Of a stretch of DNA of 64,000 bases, positions 1 through 9,215 are shown one piece after another. A program made the position numbers and the translations under genes. This stretch comes from Myxococcus sp. GTDB lineage: Bacteria > Myxococcota > Myxococcia > Myxococcales > Myxococcaceae. Each line of letters begins with the position of its first letter. Position 1 is the first letter of the stretch. Location: the NCBI GenBank assembly GCA_014879945.1, contig JACSRE010000381.1, positions 17,122-81,121 of the forward strand, written 5' to 3'. The notes beneath the pieces were generated by a model. That model had not been told where the DNA came from. It did no database searches and worked only from the letters and a program-made list of their open reading frames with translations.

Positions 1-137
1 GACTCTCAAAGTGCTCATGCTCAGTTGTCGCACCGGAGAACGAAAGTGCTCACCCCCGAGTCTGTAATTGGCGTTGCTGTCGGAGCATGTAGGTTTCTCG
101 GAATCGGCGAGGACCCATTGACCTCAACCGACTGAAA

Positions 138-1100
138 TCACGAGAGCTTCACCTCGAGCGCCTTCTCGAGGTCGGTGATGGCCTTCGAGAAGCCCTCGAT
201 GCCCTCTTTGAGCTTCTCGGTGGCCATGCGGTCGTCGGCGTGGAGCCGATCGAACGCCGCCTGGTCGAGGCTCAGCTTCGGGCCGCCCGCCTTCGTCGCC
301 GGGTCGAGCTTGCGCGGCAGAGGGCCTTCGAGGGCGTCGAGCTCGGCCAGCAGCTTGGGCGCGATGGTGAGGAGGTCGCAGCCGGCGAGCTCGGTGATCT
401 CACCCACGTTGCGGAAGCTCGCGCCCATCACCTCGGTGCGGTAGCCGTGCGTCTTGTAGTACTCGTAGATCTTCGTCACCGACTGCACGCCGGGGTCTTC
501 CGCGGGCGCGTACGACGCCTTGCCGGTGCTCTTGAGGTACCAGTCGAGAATGCGGCCCACGAAGGGCGAGATGAGCGTCACCTTCGCCTCGGCGCACGCC
601 ACCGCCTGATGGAAGCCGAACAGCAGCGTCAGGTTGCAGTGAATGCCCTCGCGCTCGAGCACCTCGGCGGCCTTGATGCCCTCCCACGTCGAGGCGAGCT
701 TGATGAGGATGCGCTCCTTGCCGATGCCGGCCTTCGCGTACATGGCGATGAGCTCTCTCGCCTTCTCGATGCTCTTCTGGGTGTCGTACGACAGGCGGGC
801 GTCGACCTCGGTCGAGACCCGGCCCGGCACGACCTTCAGAATCTCGATGCCGAACTCCACCGCCAGGCGGTCGACCGCGCGCTTGGCGACGGCGGCGTTC
901 GACTTGTCGGTGCTGTCGGCGCGGGCCCACTCGAGCGCCGCGGCCACCAGCGCCTGGTACTGCGGCATCGCGGCGGCCGAGGCGATGAGCGACGGGTTGG
1001 TGGTGGCGTCGCGCGGCTTGAACTTCTGAATCGACTCGAAGTCGCCGGTGTCGGCGACGACGACGGTGACGGCCTTGAGCTGCTCGAGGAAGGTAGCCAT
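138..1100 (-). CDS. tal: Transaldolase
   Basis: 320 aa [12 protein letters not shown] near the N-terminus and [40 protein letters not shown] typical of TalB-type transaldolase. Confidence 0.97.
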   Translation of the reverse strand: MATFLEQLKAVTVVVADTGDFESIQKFKPRDATTNPSLIASAAAMPQYQALVAAALEWARADSTDKSNAAVAKRAVDRLAVEFGIEILKVVPGRVSTEVDARLSYDTQKSIEKARELIAMYAKAGIGKERILIKLASTWEGIKAAEVLEREGIHCNLTLLFGFHQAVACAEAKVTLISPFVGRILDWYLKSTGKASYAPAEDPGVQSVTKIYEYYKTHGYRTEVMGASFRNVGEITELAGCDLLTIAPKLLAELDALEGPLPRKLDPATKAGGPKLSLDQAAFDRLHADDRMATEKLKEGIEGFSKAITDLEKALEVKLS

Positions 1101-1208
1101 GACGACACCCTACTCCTCGACGACAGAGGTCGGCACTCCTCGTGAAGCGATCTCGCCACGAGGCACGCGCGGCTCGGCCAGGGTCATCCCCCAGCCGAGC
1201 CGTGGTGC

Positions 1209-1841
1209 TCAGTCGCCCCAGTTCAGGGGCGCTCCCGGCGCGGCCGCCCCCGCGACCCTGGCTGCGCCGTGGGAGTGCTGGCGCTCCTGCCTGACCGAGT
1301 TCGCGGTGCCGGCCAGGGTCAACCCGCCCAGCAGCACCACCGCGCCGACGAGCCGGTCGATCACCACCGGCGTCACCTCGCGCCACCCCGAGAGCGCCAC
1401 CACGCCGATGACGAGGAAGGCGGTCGCGCTGAGCGACTCGGTCACCTCGCCTCCCGGCCTCAGGATGGAGACGTCGAGCGCGCGGAAGACGCCGACGCAC
1501 AGGCACGAGACGCCGAGCACCAACGCCATCGCCTCGGGGAGGATCGGCGCGCCAGTGATGAGGCCCAACCCCGCGAGGAACCCGGCGAGCACCAGCTGGA
1601 GCGCGCCCGCGACGAGGTGTGAGGTGCCGATGGCGTGGTGCTTCATCAACGAGGCGCCGCCGGCCAGCTCGAAGAGGCTCCACCCCACCGCCAGCGCCGC
1701 CGGCAGGCGCAGCGACGACGGCGGGTCAGGCTGCGCCGAGACGGCCAACAGCGCCGACCCGACGAAGGCCAGGGCGATGCCCACGGGGAGCGCCCACGGG
1801 GCCACCTCAGGCTGCTCGATGTGCTGGTCGGCGTGCGCCAT
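1209..1841 (-). CDS. Multi-TM membrane protein of unknown function
   Basis: ORF 1209..1904 with likely start at MAHADQ; several hydrophobic segments. Confidence 0.6.
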   Translation of the reverse strand: MAHADQHIEQPEVAPWALPVGIALAFVGSALLAVSAQPDPPSSLRLPAALAVGWSLFELAGGASLMKHHAIGTSHLVAGALQLVLAGFLAGLGLITGAPILPEAMALVLGVSCLCVGVFRALDVSILRPGGEVTESLSATAFLVIGVVALSGWREVTPVVIDRLVGAVVLLGGLTLAGTANSVRQERQHSHGAARVAGAAAPGAPLNWGD

Positions 1842-1998
1842 GGTTGCCCCCGTCGCGAGTGTCATCGAGAGCCGTGAGCATCGGGCGTGCCTCTCGCGAA
1901 CCACGCGAGCCGTCGATGCGCCCCGCGATTCCCCGCTCAGAGCGACGGCTCCGCCGGTCGGATTGATGGGCTGAGGCGTCCGCGCCGCTGACCGCGAG

Positions 1999-2523
1999 TC
2001 AGGGTGGCCGGCGGATCAACAGCAGGGTTGCCGCTGCGCCCAGCGCGACCAGCAAGGCGACCAGCGCGAGCAGCACCGGGTCGACGCGCCGACGCCCCCC
2101 GCCGGGCGTGAGCGTCTTCTCGGTGTGCAGCTCGCTCGGGTCGATGACCTCGACGCGAAGGCGAACCCCGCGCGCCGAGAGCTCCGCGGTCAACCACGAG
2201 ACGAGGCGCGCGTACTCGTCGTCGGTGAAGTCGAGCGGCCCCGCGCCGCGCAGCTCCTGGGTCAGCCGCAGCGTGGGGTACTCCTTCACCGCGCACTCGG
2301 CGTTCACCAGGTCGAGCCAGCCGATGGCCACGACGGAAGGGCCGGCGACGAGCGTGAGCACCTGGCGGGACCGCTTGCCGGCCTCGGTGCTGGGCCCCAG
2401 CGGCTCCTTCACCACCAGCACGCGGTGGGCGGCGCCGACCGGCCGCGCAGCGAAGGTGCTGGTCAGCTGGTCCGCGACCCCGACGAGCGAGCGGGCCACC
2501 GTCGTGTAGGGACCCTCGGGCAT
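1999..2523 (-). CDS. Hypothetical protein with C-terminal TM anchor
   Basis: Ends a longer ORF; internal ATG (MPEGPYTTVARSLVG) at 2521-2523; C-terminal LLALVALLVALGAAATLLLIRR tail anchor. Confidence 0.6.
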   Translation of the reverse strand: MPEGPYTTVARSLVGVADQLTSTFAARPVGAAHRVLVVKEPLGPSTEAGKRSRQVLTLVAGPSVVAIGWLDLVNAECAVKEYPTLRLTQELRGAGPLDFTDDEYARLVSWLTAELSARGVRLRVEVIDPSELHTEKTLTPGGGRRRVDPVLLALVALLVALGAAATLLLIRRPP

Positions 2524-2627
2524 GCGCGCACTCTGCCAGACTCGGCGAGCTCGTCGGCGACGGTGACGACCGGGCTGGCGCTCCCGCCTCTCGTTGGGGC
2601 CAGCGGCCGGCCGAGCCGCCTCACGGC

Positions 2628-4670
2628 TCAGGGAGCCACGGCCGGCTCGTACTGCCCGAGGAGCGCCTTCAACTCGGCCTCGACCGCCAACCCGCGGCCA
2701 GCGAGATCGACGCGCTGCTGCGGGTCTTCGTGCATGTCGTAGAGCCGCACGAGGTCGCGGTGCTTTCCCGGAATCACCACCAGCTTGTAGCGGGCGTTGC
2801 GCGCCATGCGGTCCTTCGCGGCGATGACGGCCTTTCGGAACTCGGGCTTGAGCACCAGGTTGTGCCGGAACGACGCGTCGACCTCGAGGGTGTCGGCGGC
2901 GCCGGCGAGGTCGACCACCTCGGCGCGCTCGGCCTCGGTGAGGCCCGTCATGGCCTTCGACTTGGGGAAGAAGAGGTAGCAGGTCTCGGCGAAGGCGGTG
3001 AGCTGCGGGTCGGGCCGCTCGGACTTGAGCACCGCCGAGAGGTCCACCCCCTGCATCGTGGCCGGCGACGTGAGGCCGAGCAGCGCCAACACCGTCGGCG
3101 CCACGTCGACGGTGCGGGTGAGGGCCTCGACCTTCCCCGCCGGCCCGCCCGGCAGGCGCATCAAGAAGGGAATGCGGGTGCTCTGGTCGCCGCCGAAGAA
3201 GTTGGTGCCGTGGCCCAGCGTGGAGCCGGGGTCGTAGAGGTCTTCGCCGTGATCGCTGGTGACGATGACGATGGTGTCGTCGGCCAGCCCGCGCGCGTCG
3301 AGCCCGCGCAGCACCTCGCCCACCGTGTCGTCGAAGTCGCTCACCGCGCCGTCGTAGAGGTCGCGAAGGTGCTGCACCGTCTCGGGCGGCAGCGTCGGCG
3401 AGAAGCCCGTGGTGATGAGCTCGTGCGCGCGCACCTCGACCTGGTAGCGGTGCGGGCCGTCGTACCCGGGCGCGGCGTACTTCGAGTTGAAGGGGTGACG
3501 CGCGTTGTACGGCAGGTGCGTGGGGCTGACGAAGAGCACGCCGAAGAAGGGCCGCCGCGCGCGCACGCTCGCGTCGATGTCGTCGAAGAGCTGCTCGGTC
3601 AACACCGTCGGCCGCGCGGCCCACGAGAGCGAGGCGCGGCCCGGCACCAGCACGTCGCCGAAGGGCGCCGGCACCGCGCCGAAGAAGAGCGAGACCAACA
3701 CATGCGCGCGCATGGTGGCCTCGAGCAGCAGCGCCTCGAAGTTCTGAATCGGGCCGACCCGTCGCTTCGCGAACCCGAAGTCCACGAGGTCGAAGCAGTT
3801 CCCCACCCAGTCTGACGAGACGAAGGTGTCGTAGCCCTGCGCGGCCAGCAGCCTCGGCAGCAGCTCCGCGCGCGCCTCGACGGCGGCGACCTCGTCACGC
3901 GAGGGGTACATGCTGCGCAGCCCGTGCGCCGGAGGGAAGAGGCCGGTCAGCACCGTCGTCCACGACTCCAGCGTGCTGGCCGTCGAGACGTGGTGCTGCT
4001 GCAGGTCCAGCGCGTGGGCGGCGAAGGCGTCGAGGTGCGGCGTCAGCCCCTCACGCGCAGCGCCGTGAACGCCGAGGCGATCGAAGCGCCACGAGTCGGC
4101 CGCGAGCACCAGCACGTTGGGCCTCGTGAGGCGGGTGGCCTTGGGCGGCGTGGGGCGCCAGGCGGCCGCGGCGGTCGCCACGCCCAGCAGCAGCGCCACC
4201 AGCACCCTCCGCCGCGCGCCCCGCACCCAGTCGAGGACCGCCACCACCACCAGCGCCCCGAAGAGCGCGCTCGACAGCTCGAGCCCATGGAGCCGCTCCA
4301 CCGTCGAGAGGTCCACCCGCAGCTTCCGCTCCACGCTGTCGAAGAAGCCGGGGCTGAGCAGCAGCGCGGGCCCGAGCGCGCACAGCAGCACGCCCACGTC
4401 CACCACCACCATCGAGGCCACCAGCCGAGCGCCCGTCGCGCGCCCCAGCCAGGGCCTCGACAGGAAGGTCAGCGCCAGCGCGATGACGAGGTACGCCGGC
4501 AGCGCCCGCAGCTGCGCCAGCACCGCGAAGCTCAGGTACGGCCCGCGCGCGAGCGCCGCGAAGCGCTCCGCCACCTCGGACGACTGCGAGACGAAGGCCG
4601 CGACACACAGCGCCCAGACGGCGACGCAGGCCACCACCTGGAGCAGCAGCAGCTGTCGAACGCGAGCCAC
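2628..4670 (-). CDS. Membrane-embedded sulfatase/alkaline-phosphatase-fold enzyme (5 predicted TM plus periplasmic catalytic domain)
   Basis: 680 aa; RPNVLVLAADSWRFDRLG, LTGLFPPAHG, IVIVTSDHGEDLYD signatures; N-terminal TM bundle. Confidence 0.85.
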   Translation of the reverse strand: MARVRQLLLLQVVACVAVWALCVAAFVSQSSEVAERFAALARGPYLSFAVLAQLRALPAYLVIALALTFLSRPWLGRATGARLVASMVVVDVGVLLCALGPALLLSPGFFDSVERKLRVDLSTVERLHGLELSSALFGALVVVAVLDWVRGARRRVLVALLLGVATAAAAWRPTPPKATRLTRPNVLVLAADSWRFDRLGVHGAAREGLTPHLDAFAAHALDLQQHHVSTASTLESWTTVLTGLFPPAHGLRSMYPSRDEVAAVEARAELLPRLLAAQGYDTFVSSDWVGNCFDLVDFGFAKRRVGPIQNFEALLLEATMRAHVLVSLFFGAVPAPFGDVLVPGRASLSWAARPTVLTEQLFDDIDASVRARRPFFGVLFVSPTHLPYNARHPFNSKYAAPGYDGPHRYQVEVRAHELITTGFSPTLPPETVQHLRDLYDGAVSDFDDTVGEVLRGLDARGLADDTIVIVTSDHGEDLYDPGSTLGHGTNFFGGDQSTRIPFLMRLPGGPAGKVEALTRTVDVAPTVLALLGLTSPATMQGVDLSAVLKSERPDPQLTAFAETCYLFFPKSKAMTGLTEAERAEVVDLAGAADTLEVDASFRHNLVLKPEFRKAVIAAKDRMARNARYKLVVIPGKHRDLVRLYDMHEDPQQRVDLAGRGLAVEAELKALLGQYEPAVAP

Positions 4671-4710
4671 GCAGCCAGGGGCCCTACACCAACGACGCCC
4701 CGATGGAACG

Positions 4711-5337
4711 TCACTGCTTCTTCGCGTGCACCTCGAGCGTCAGCAGCACGTTGTCGGCGATGAGGTTGTCGGGCTTGCCCGGGTAGGCGATGCCGAAGTC
4801 CTTCCGGTTGATGGCGAACTCGGCCTTCACGTCGACCTGCTCGGCCCCCACCGTCACCTCGGCCGGGAAGGCGATGGTCTTCGTCACGCCGCGCAGGGTG
4901 AGGTCACCCGTCACCTCGTAGCGCGCCCCCTCGAGCCCCTTGAAGCTGCTCGAGACGAACCGCGAGGTGGGGAACTGCTCCACCAGGAAGAAGTCGGCGT
5001 CTCGAAGGTGCTGCGAGAGCTTGTCGCTGTCGGTGAAGACCGACGCCATCTCGAGGTCGACCTGCACGCGGCTCTTCGCGAGGTCGCCGTCGACGACCTC
5101 GACCACCCCCGCGAAGGTGTTGAAGCCGCCCTCGTGCTTCCCGGTCACCTTCGCGCCCACGAAGCCCACCTTCGCGTTCGCCTGGCTGAAGGGGAACCGC
5201 GTCGCGTTGGCGAGCGGCGCCAGCGCCACCTGCGCAGGCCGGGTGGGCGCCGAGACGACGGCCTTCGTCTTGTCTTTGGCGGGGTCTGGGCAGGCTGCGA
5301 GGGCGAACGCGGTGAGCACGAGCGGGAAGAGGCGCAT
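4711..5337 (-). CDS. YceI-family lipid-binding-like protein, lipoprotein
   Basis: MRLFPLVLTAFALAAC signal/lipobox; FPFSQANAKVGFVGAKVTGKHEGGFNTFAGVVEV and DLTLRGVTKTIAFP YceI motifs. Confidence 0.9.
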   Translation of the reverse strand: MRLFPLVLTAFALAACPDPAKDKTKAVVSAPTRPAQVALAPLANATRFPFSQANAKVGFVGAKVTGKHEGGFNTFAGVVEVVDGDLAKSRVQVDLEMASVFTDSDKLSQHLRDADFFLVEQFPTSRFVSSSFKGLEGARYEVTGDLTLRGVTKTIAFPAEVTVGAEQVDVKAEFAINRKDFGIAYPGKPDNLIADNVLLTLEVHAKKQ

Positions 5338-5383
5338 GCCCCCCGTATGACGAGTCCCCGCCCGGAGTTTCAAGGAGAACGTC

Positions 5384-7114
5384 TCAGGCCCGCGAGAGGA
5401 ACCGCTTCGACACCAGGTGCTCGATGAGCTCGAGCGCCGCCCCCTCGTCCACCGCGAGCTTCTTCATCAGCCGGCCCGACGCCGCGTCGACGGTGGTGGG
5501 CCTGGCGCACGCAGCGAGCGCCTCGAGCACCGCGGTGGCGGCTTCTCCCTGCTGCAGCATCGGGTCCTCGAAGGCGCGCGGGTCGAGCGCCGGAGCGCAC
5601 GCCAGGCCGGCCCCGATGACCGACCGGAGCACCGTCACCGGCGCGCCGGCCACCTTCGAGGGCACCACGTGCGCGCCGAGCCAGTCGCCGAGCGCGACCG
5701 AGCGCGTCACCGTCGTCGCCTCGAGCCTGGTGCGCCCGGTGAGCGCAGGCGCCTCGCGCTCCGCGTGCGCCGCCAACAGCTCATCGAGCCTGGCGCAGTT
5801 GCGGGTGACCGCCTTCTCGAGCGCCGCGTCGGCGAAGCGCACCATGGGGATGGCGCCGCCAGGCTTTCGTTTGCCGAAGAAGGTGAGGAAGTCGTCGAAG
5901 GTCACCGCCTCGGACACCATGCCGAAGCGCTCGGCGTGCGACGTCACCAACGCGCCGGGCTGCGACTGCAGCCGCTGGTAGCTGACCTTGCAGCCCTTCG
6001 CGAGCACCTGCTCCATCAGGCGCTGCTCCTCAGCGAGCGCGGCCGGCGTCGCCAGGGGGAGGCCGGCGATGCCGCTCACCTCGAGCTCGAGGTTGGGGTA
6101 GCGCAGGCAGTCGTCGATGGTGGCGAAGAGCGCCTCGTCGGTCGGGCACGGCTTCAAGAGGCTCGCGCCCATCAACGCCTGCCGCTGGGTCTGCGAGAAG
6201 CAGCCGATGTCGAGCACCAGCGCCACGCGGTGAAAGGTCTTCGCGAGCGCCGCCACCAGGCCCGGCGCCGGCACGCCCCAGAGGAAGTACGTCGTGCTCT
6301 GCCGCGAGAGGTCGAGCCCCGGCCACACGTCACAGAGGTACTCGGTGGAGCCGCCGGGGAAGTCGTAGCGGTACTGCCACACGCGGTCGCCGAGCTCGCG
6401 GTGGTCTTGTCGAACCGACTCGTGCGGCCTCAGGAACGGCATCGGGCGCCCGAACGACAGGCGCTGGGCCGCGCGCCGGCCGCCGCAGTACACGCAGGAC
6501 TGGTCGCAGCCCTTGCCGGGGGCGATCCACCCCGAGAAGCCGCTGAGGTCGAGCTGCGAGAGGAAGATGTCGTCGAAGTGCGAGTAGAAGACGTCGGCGC
6601 TCGCCTCGGTCTGCACGTAGCCAAAGGGCACCTTGACGGGCACGCCGTCGGGGCCGCGGTGGGCGCGGTTGGGGGCGTCGGGGTCGCCGCGACAGAGCGC
6701 CAGGAACGGCACCTCGCCGTCGCCCATCACGACGTCGTCGACGCTCTCGTGCACCAGCAGCTGCTGCCACCACAGCGCGGCGGAGTTGCCGCCCAGCACC
6801 ACCTTCACCTTCGGGTCGATGCGCTTGAGGGCCCGGGCGATGACGAGCGCGCGGTGCACGTGGAGGTACCACTTGAGGCTGATGCCCACCACGCTCGGCT
6901 TCACGCGCGCCATCAGCCGCTTGAGCGAGCGCGTCAGCCCCTCTTCGTTCTGGTCCCAGTCGCAGAGCCTGACGTACGCCTCGACGCCGTTGCGCCGCAG
7001 AAAACCCGCGAGGTAGAGGATGCCGCAGGTCGCCTCGCCGCGGCCGCCCCCGAGCAGGAGCACTGGACCGGACGAGGAGGCGCTGCGGGGTGAGGCGCGT
7101 TGGACCGCCGACAT
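5384..7114 (-). CDS. B12-binding radical SAM protein
   Basis: CDQSCVYC (CxxxCxxC) cluster motif; upstream VVGISLKWYLHVHRALVIARALKRIDPKVKVVLGGNSA cobalamin-binding-like domain. Confidence 0.85.
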   Translation of the reverse strand: MSAVQRASPRSASSSGPVLLLGGGRGEATCGILYLAGFLRRNGVEAYVRLCDWDQNEEGLTRSLKRLMARVKPSVVGISLKWYLHVHRALVIARALKRIDPKVKVVLGGNSAALWWQQLLVHESVDDVVMGDGEVPFLALCRGDPDAPNRAHRGPDGVPVKVPFGYVQTEASADVFYSHFDDIFLSQLDLSGFSGWIAPGKGCDQSCVYCGGRRAAQRLSFGRPMPFLRPHESVRQDHRELGDRVWQYRYDFPGGSTEYLCDVWPGLDLSRQSTTYFLWGVPAPGLVAALAKTFHRVALVLDIGCFSQTQRQALMGASLLKPCPTDEALFATIDDCLRYPNLELEVSGIAGLPLATPAALAEEQRLMEQVLAKGCKVSYQRLQSQPGALVTSHAERFGMVSEAVTFDDFLTFFGKRKPGGAIPMVRFADAALEKAVTRNCARLDELLAAHAEREAPALTGRTRLEATTVTRSVALGDWLGAHVVPSKVAGAPVTVLRSVIGAGLACAPALDPRAFEDPMLQQGEAATAVLEALAACARPTTVDAASGRLMKKLAVDEGAALELIEHLVSKRFLSRA

Positions 7115-7210
7115 CGTGGCTCCGGGTGAGAAGACGGCGGAGCCTAACCGCAAGTCAGCCCACGCGCCGGACCAGCGGGCAGTGCCCCGGGCCGCGGGGG
7201 GGGGCCTCGC

Positions 7211-7681
7211 TCAGTGCCGTCGCAGCTCGTCTTCGAGCCGCCACAGCGTGAGCAGCTCGTCCTTGTCCCACGCGTGCTTCGGCTCGTTCGGGCTGGCCGC
7301 GGCGCCTCCGACGGTGCTCACCCAGTCGAGGATGCGCACGGCGCGCGCCTCGTCGCTCTCGCCCGTCAGCCGCACCACCATCATCAGCTCGCGCAGCTCG
7401 GCGAACGTCTCGGCGCTGGGCCGCTCGGCCAGGTAGCGGTTGATGAACTCCAGCGCGTCGCTCCGCCTGACGACGGGCCCCCCGGCGTGCGCCTCGAGGA
7501 GCGCCAGGTGCTGGTTCACGAACGCGAGGATCATGGCGCGCTCCGCCGGTTGCACCACGCCGTCGGCCCACGCCATCTCGACCAGGGGCAGGGCGTCGAG
7601 CAGGTAGACCATCGGCCCGGGAACACCGCGGGCGACCAATCGCGACAGCGCTTCGGAGCGGGTCATCGGGACGTGTGCCAT
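7211..7681 (-). CDS. TerB-like hypothetical protein
   Basis: MAHVPMTRSEALSRL... with ADGVVQPAERAMILAFV resembling TerB-type helical domains; start ATG at 7679-7681. Confidence 0.55.
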   Translation of the reverse strand: MAHVPMTRSEALSRLVARGVPGPMVYLLDALPLVEMAWADGVVQPAERAMILAFVNQHLALLEAHAGGPVVRRSDALEFINRYLAERPSAETFAELRELMMVVRLTGESDEARAVRILDWVSTVGGAAASPNEPKHAWDKDELLTLWRLEDELRRH

Positions 7682-7795
7682 GCGTTGTCTGTAAGGAGAT
7701 GAAGGCAGGCCAACCATCGAATCGCTCGATGCGGGGCGACCGGTTTCTCTGGGTTCCATGAGGCAAGCAGCCGCCATCACTGATAGCCACGGGCC

Positions 7796-8122
7796 ATGAG
7801 CGAGCAGCGCTGTCCCATCTGCACCATGAACGACGTCCTCGCGCACGCCGAGCGCTGGGAGTGCGCCACCTGTGGCCACGAGTGGATCAGAGCGGCGGCG
7901 GCGCCGGCAGCGCGGGTGGTGAAGGACGCGCACGGGCAGGCCCTGGCCGACGGCGACACCGTGGTGTTGATCAAGGACCTCAAGCTCCGCGGCTCCTCCG
8001 AGGTGCTCAAGCAGGGCACGAAGGTGAAGGGCATTCGCCTCGTCGACGGCGACCATGAGATCGACTGCCGCATCGACGGCAGCCCCATGGGGCTCAAGGC
8101 CGAGTTCGTGAAGAAGGCGTGA
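7796..8122 (+). CDS. PhnA/YjdM-family zinc-ribbon protein
   Basis: CPICTMNDVLAHAERWECATCGHEW zinc ribbon followed by VKDAHGQALADGDTVVLIKDLKLRGSSEVLKQGTKVKGIRL. Confidence 0.93.
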   Translation: MSEQRCPICTMNDVLAHAERWECATCGHEWIRAAAAPAARVVKDAHGQALADGDTVVLIKDLKLRGSSEVLKQGTKVKGIRLVDGDHEIDCRIDGSPMGLKAEFVKKA

Positions 8123-8133
8123 CGACGTCGCGC

Positions 8134-9141
8134 TCAGGGCGCCGAGAGCTGTCCGTCGTCTGACACCCGCACGCCCGACTTCGGGAAGTCGCGCGCCGAG
8201 AGGGCGGCGATGGTCTTCTGGCCACGCCCGCGCTCGTCGGGCATCGGCACGCCCTTGCCCTCTTGCTTCGTCGAGAGCACCCTGCCCTTCACGAAGCGCC
8301 CGTCGTCGGCCAGCTCCACCTCGAGCACCACCGAGACGCCGAGCGCGCCCCCGAGGCTGAAGCGCCCGTAGGTGGCGAAGTTGCCCAGCGAGTAGGCGAT
8401 GAGGCGGCCCTGGTAGAGCTCCATCGCGCGCAGCACGTGCGGCCCGTGGCCGAGCACCACGTCGGCGCCTGCGTCGATGACGCCGCGGGCGAAGGCCTTG
8501 AGGTCGCCGCGGTTCTCACCCAGATAGCGCTCGGCGCCGTCGCGCACCCGGTCGGCCCCCAGGCCCTCGGCGCCGCCGTGGAAGCTGACGATGACGAGGT
8601 CGTGCGTCGCCGCGGCCTTCGCCACCAGCGCCTTCGCGGCGGCGAGGTCGTTGACGTCGTTGGTGGCGCCCGAGGTGTGAAACGCGACCAGTGCGAGCCG
8701 CTTGCCCTTCACGGTGAGCGTGCCGACGGAGCCAGGCGGGCCGCTCCACACGATGCCCTGGGCGTCGAGCGCCGCCTCGGTCTCGCGGCGGCAGGCCTCG
8801 CCGAAGTCACCCGAGTGGTTGTTCGCCGTCGAGCCCAGGTCGATGCCGGCGCCCTTGAGGTACGCCGCGTAGCGGGTGGGCGACCGAAACGCGAAGCAGT
8901 TGCCGCCCTTGCGGCACTTCGCCGAGGTGCCCGAGTCACACAGCGGCCCCTCGAGGTTCGCGAAGGTGACGTCGGCGTCTCGCAGCAGAGGCGCGACCGC
9001 GTCGAGCAGGTGCGCGCCGTCGTCTGGGGGGAGCACGCCCTCGGGCACCGCGGTGCCCAGCATCACGTCACCGACCGCGCGCAGGCGGAGCGTCGGCTCG
9101 GCCTGGCCCAGCAGGAGCGCGACGACGAAGAGCGACGACAT
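8134..9141 (-). CDS. CapA/PgsA-like metallophosphatase family protein
   Basis: LRAVGDVMLG, FANLEGPL, STANNHSGDFG, VLGHGPHVLRAMELYQGRLIAYSLGNF motifs of the CapA family; signal peptide MSSLFVVALLLGQA. Confidence 0.9.
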   Translation of the reverse strand: MSSLFVVALLLGQAEPTLRLRAVGDVMLGTAVPEGVLPPDDGAHLLDAVAPLLRDADVTFANLEGPLCDSGTSAKCRKGGNCFAFRSPTRYAAYLKGAGIDLGSTANNHSGDFGEACRRETEAALDAQGIVWSGPPGSVGTLTVKGKRLALVAFHTSGATNDVNDLAAAKALVAKAAATHDLVIVSFHGGAEGLGADRVRDGAERYLGENRGDLKAFARGVIDAGADVVLGHGPHVLRAMELYQGRLIAYSLGNFATYGRFSLGGALGVSVVLEVELADDGRFVKGRVLSTKQEGKGVPMPDERGRGQKTIAALSARDFPKSGVRVSDDGQLSAP

Positions 9142-9163
9142 GACGGCCTCCTGGAGACACCAC

Positions 9164-9198
9164 GGCCCTGCGACTCCCGTGGCGGAGCGCGCAGGGCC
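9164..9198 (-). terminator. Strong stem-loop after actF (possible intercistronic terminator)
   Basis: GGCCCTGCG a CTCC cgtggc GGAG cg CGCAGGGCC; perfect 9-bp outer stem plus 4-bp inner stem; no clear U-tract. Confidence 0.5.
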
Positions 9199-9215
9199 GA
9201 AGGTGAGCCGGCGCT

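Noticed and set aside
1999-3624. 541-aa minus-strand ORF as one protein
   Set aside because: Its upstream part overlaps the sulfatase-fold gene out of frame; real gene starts at 2523.
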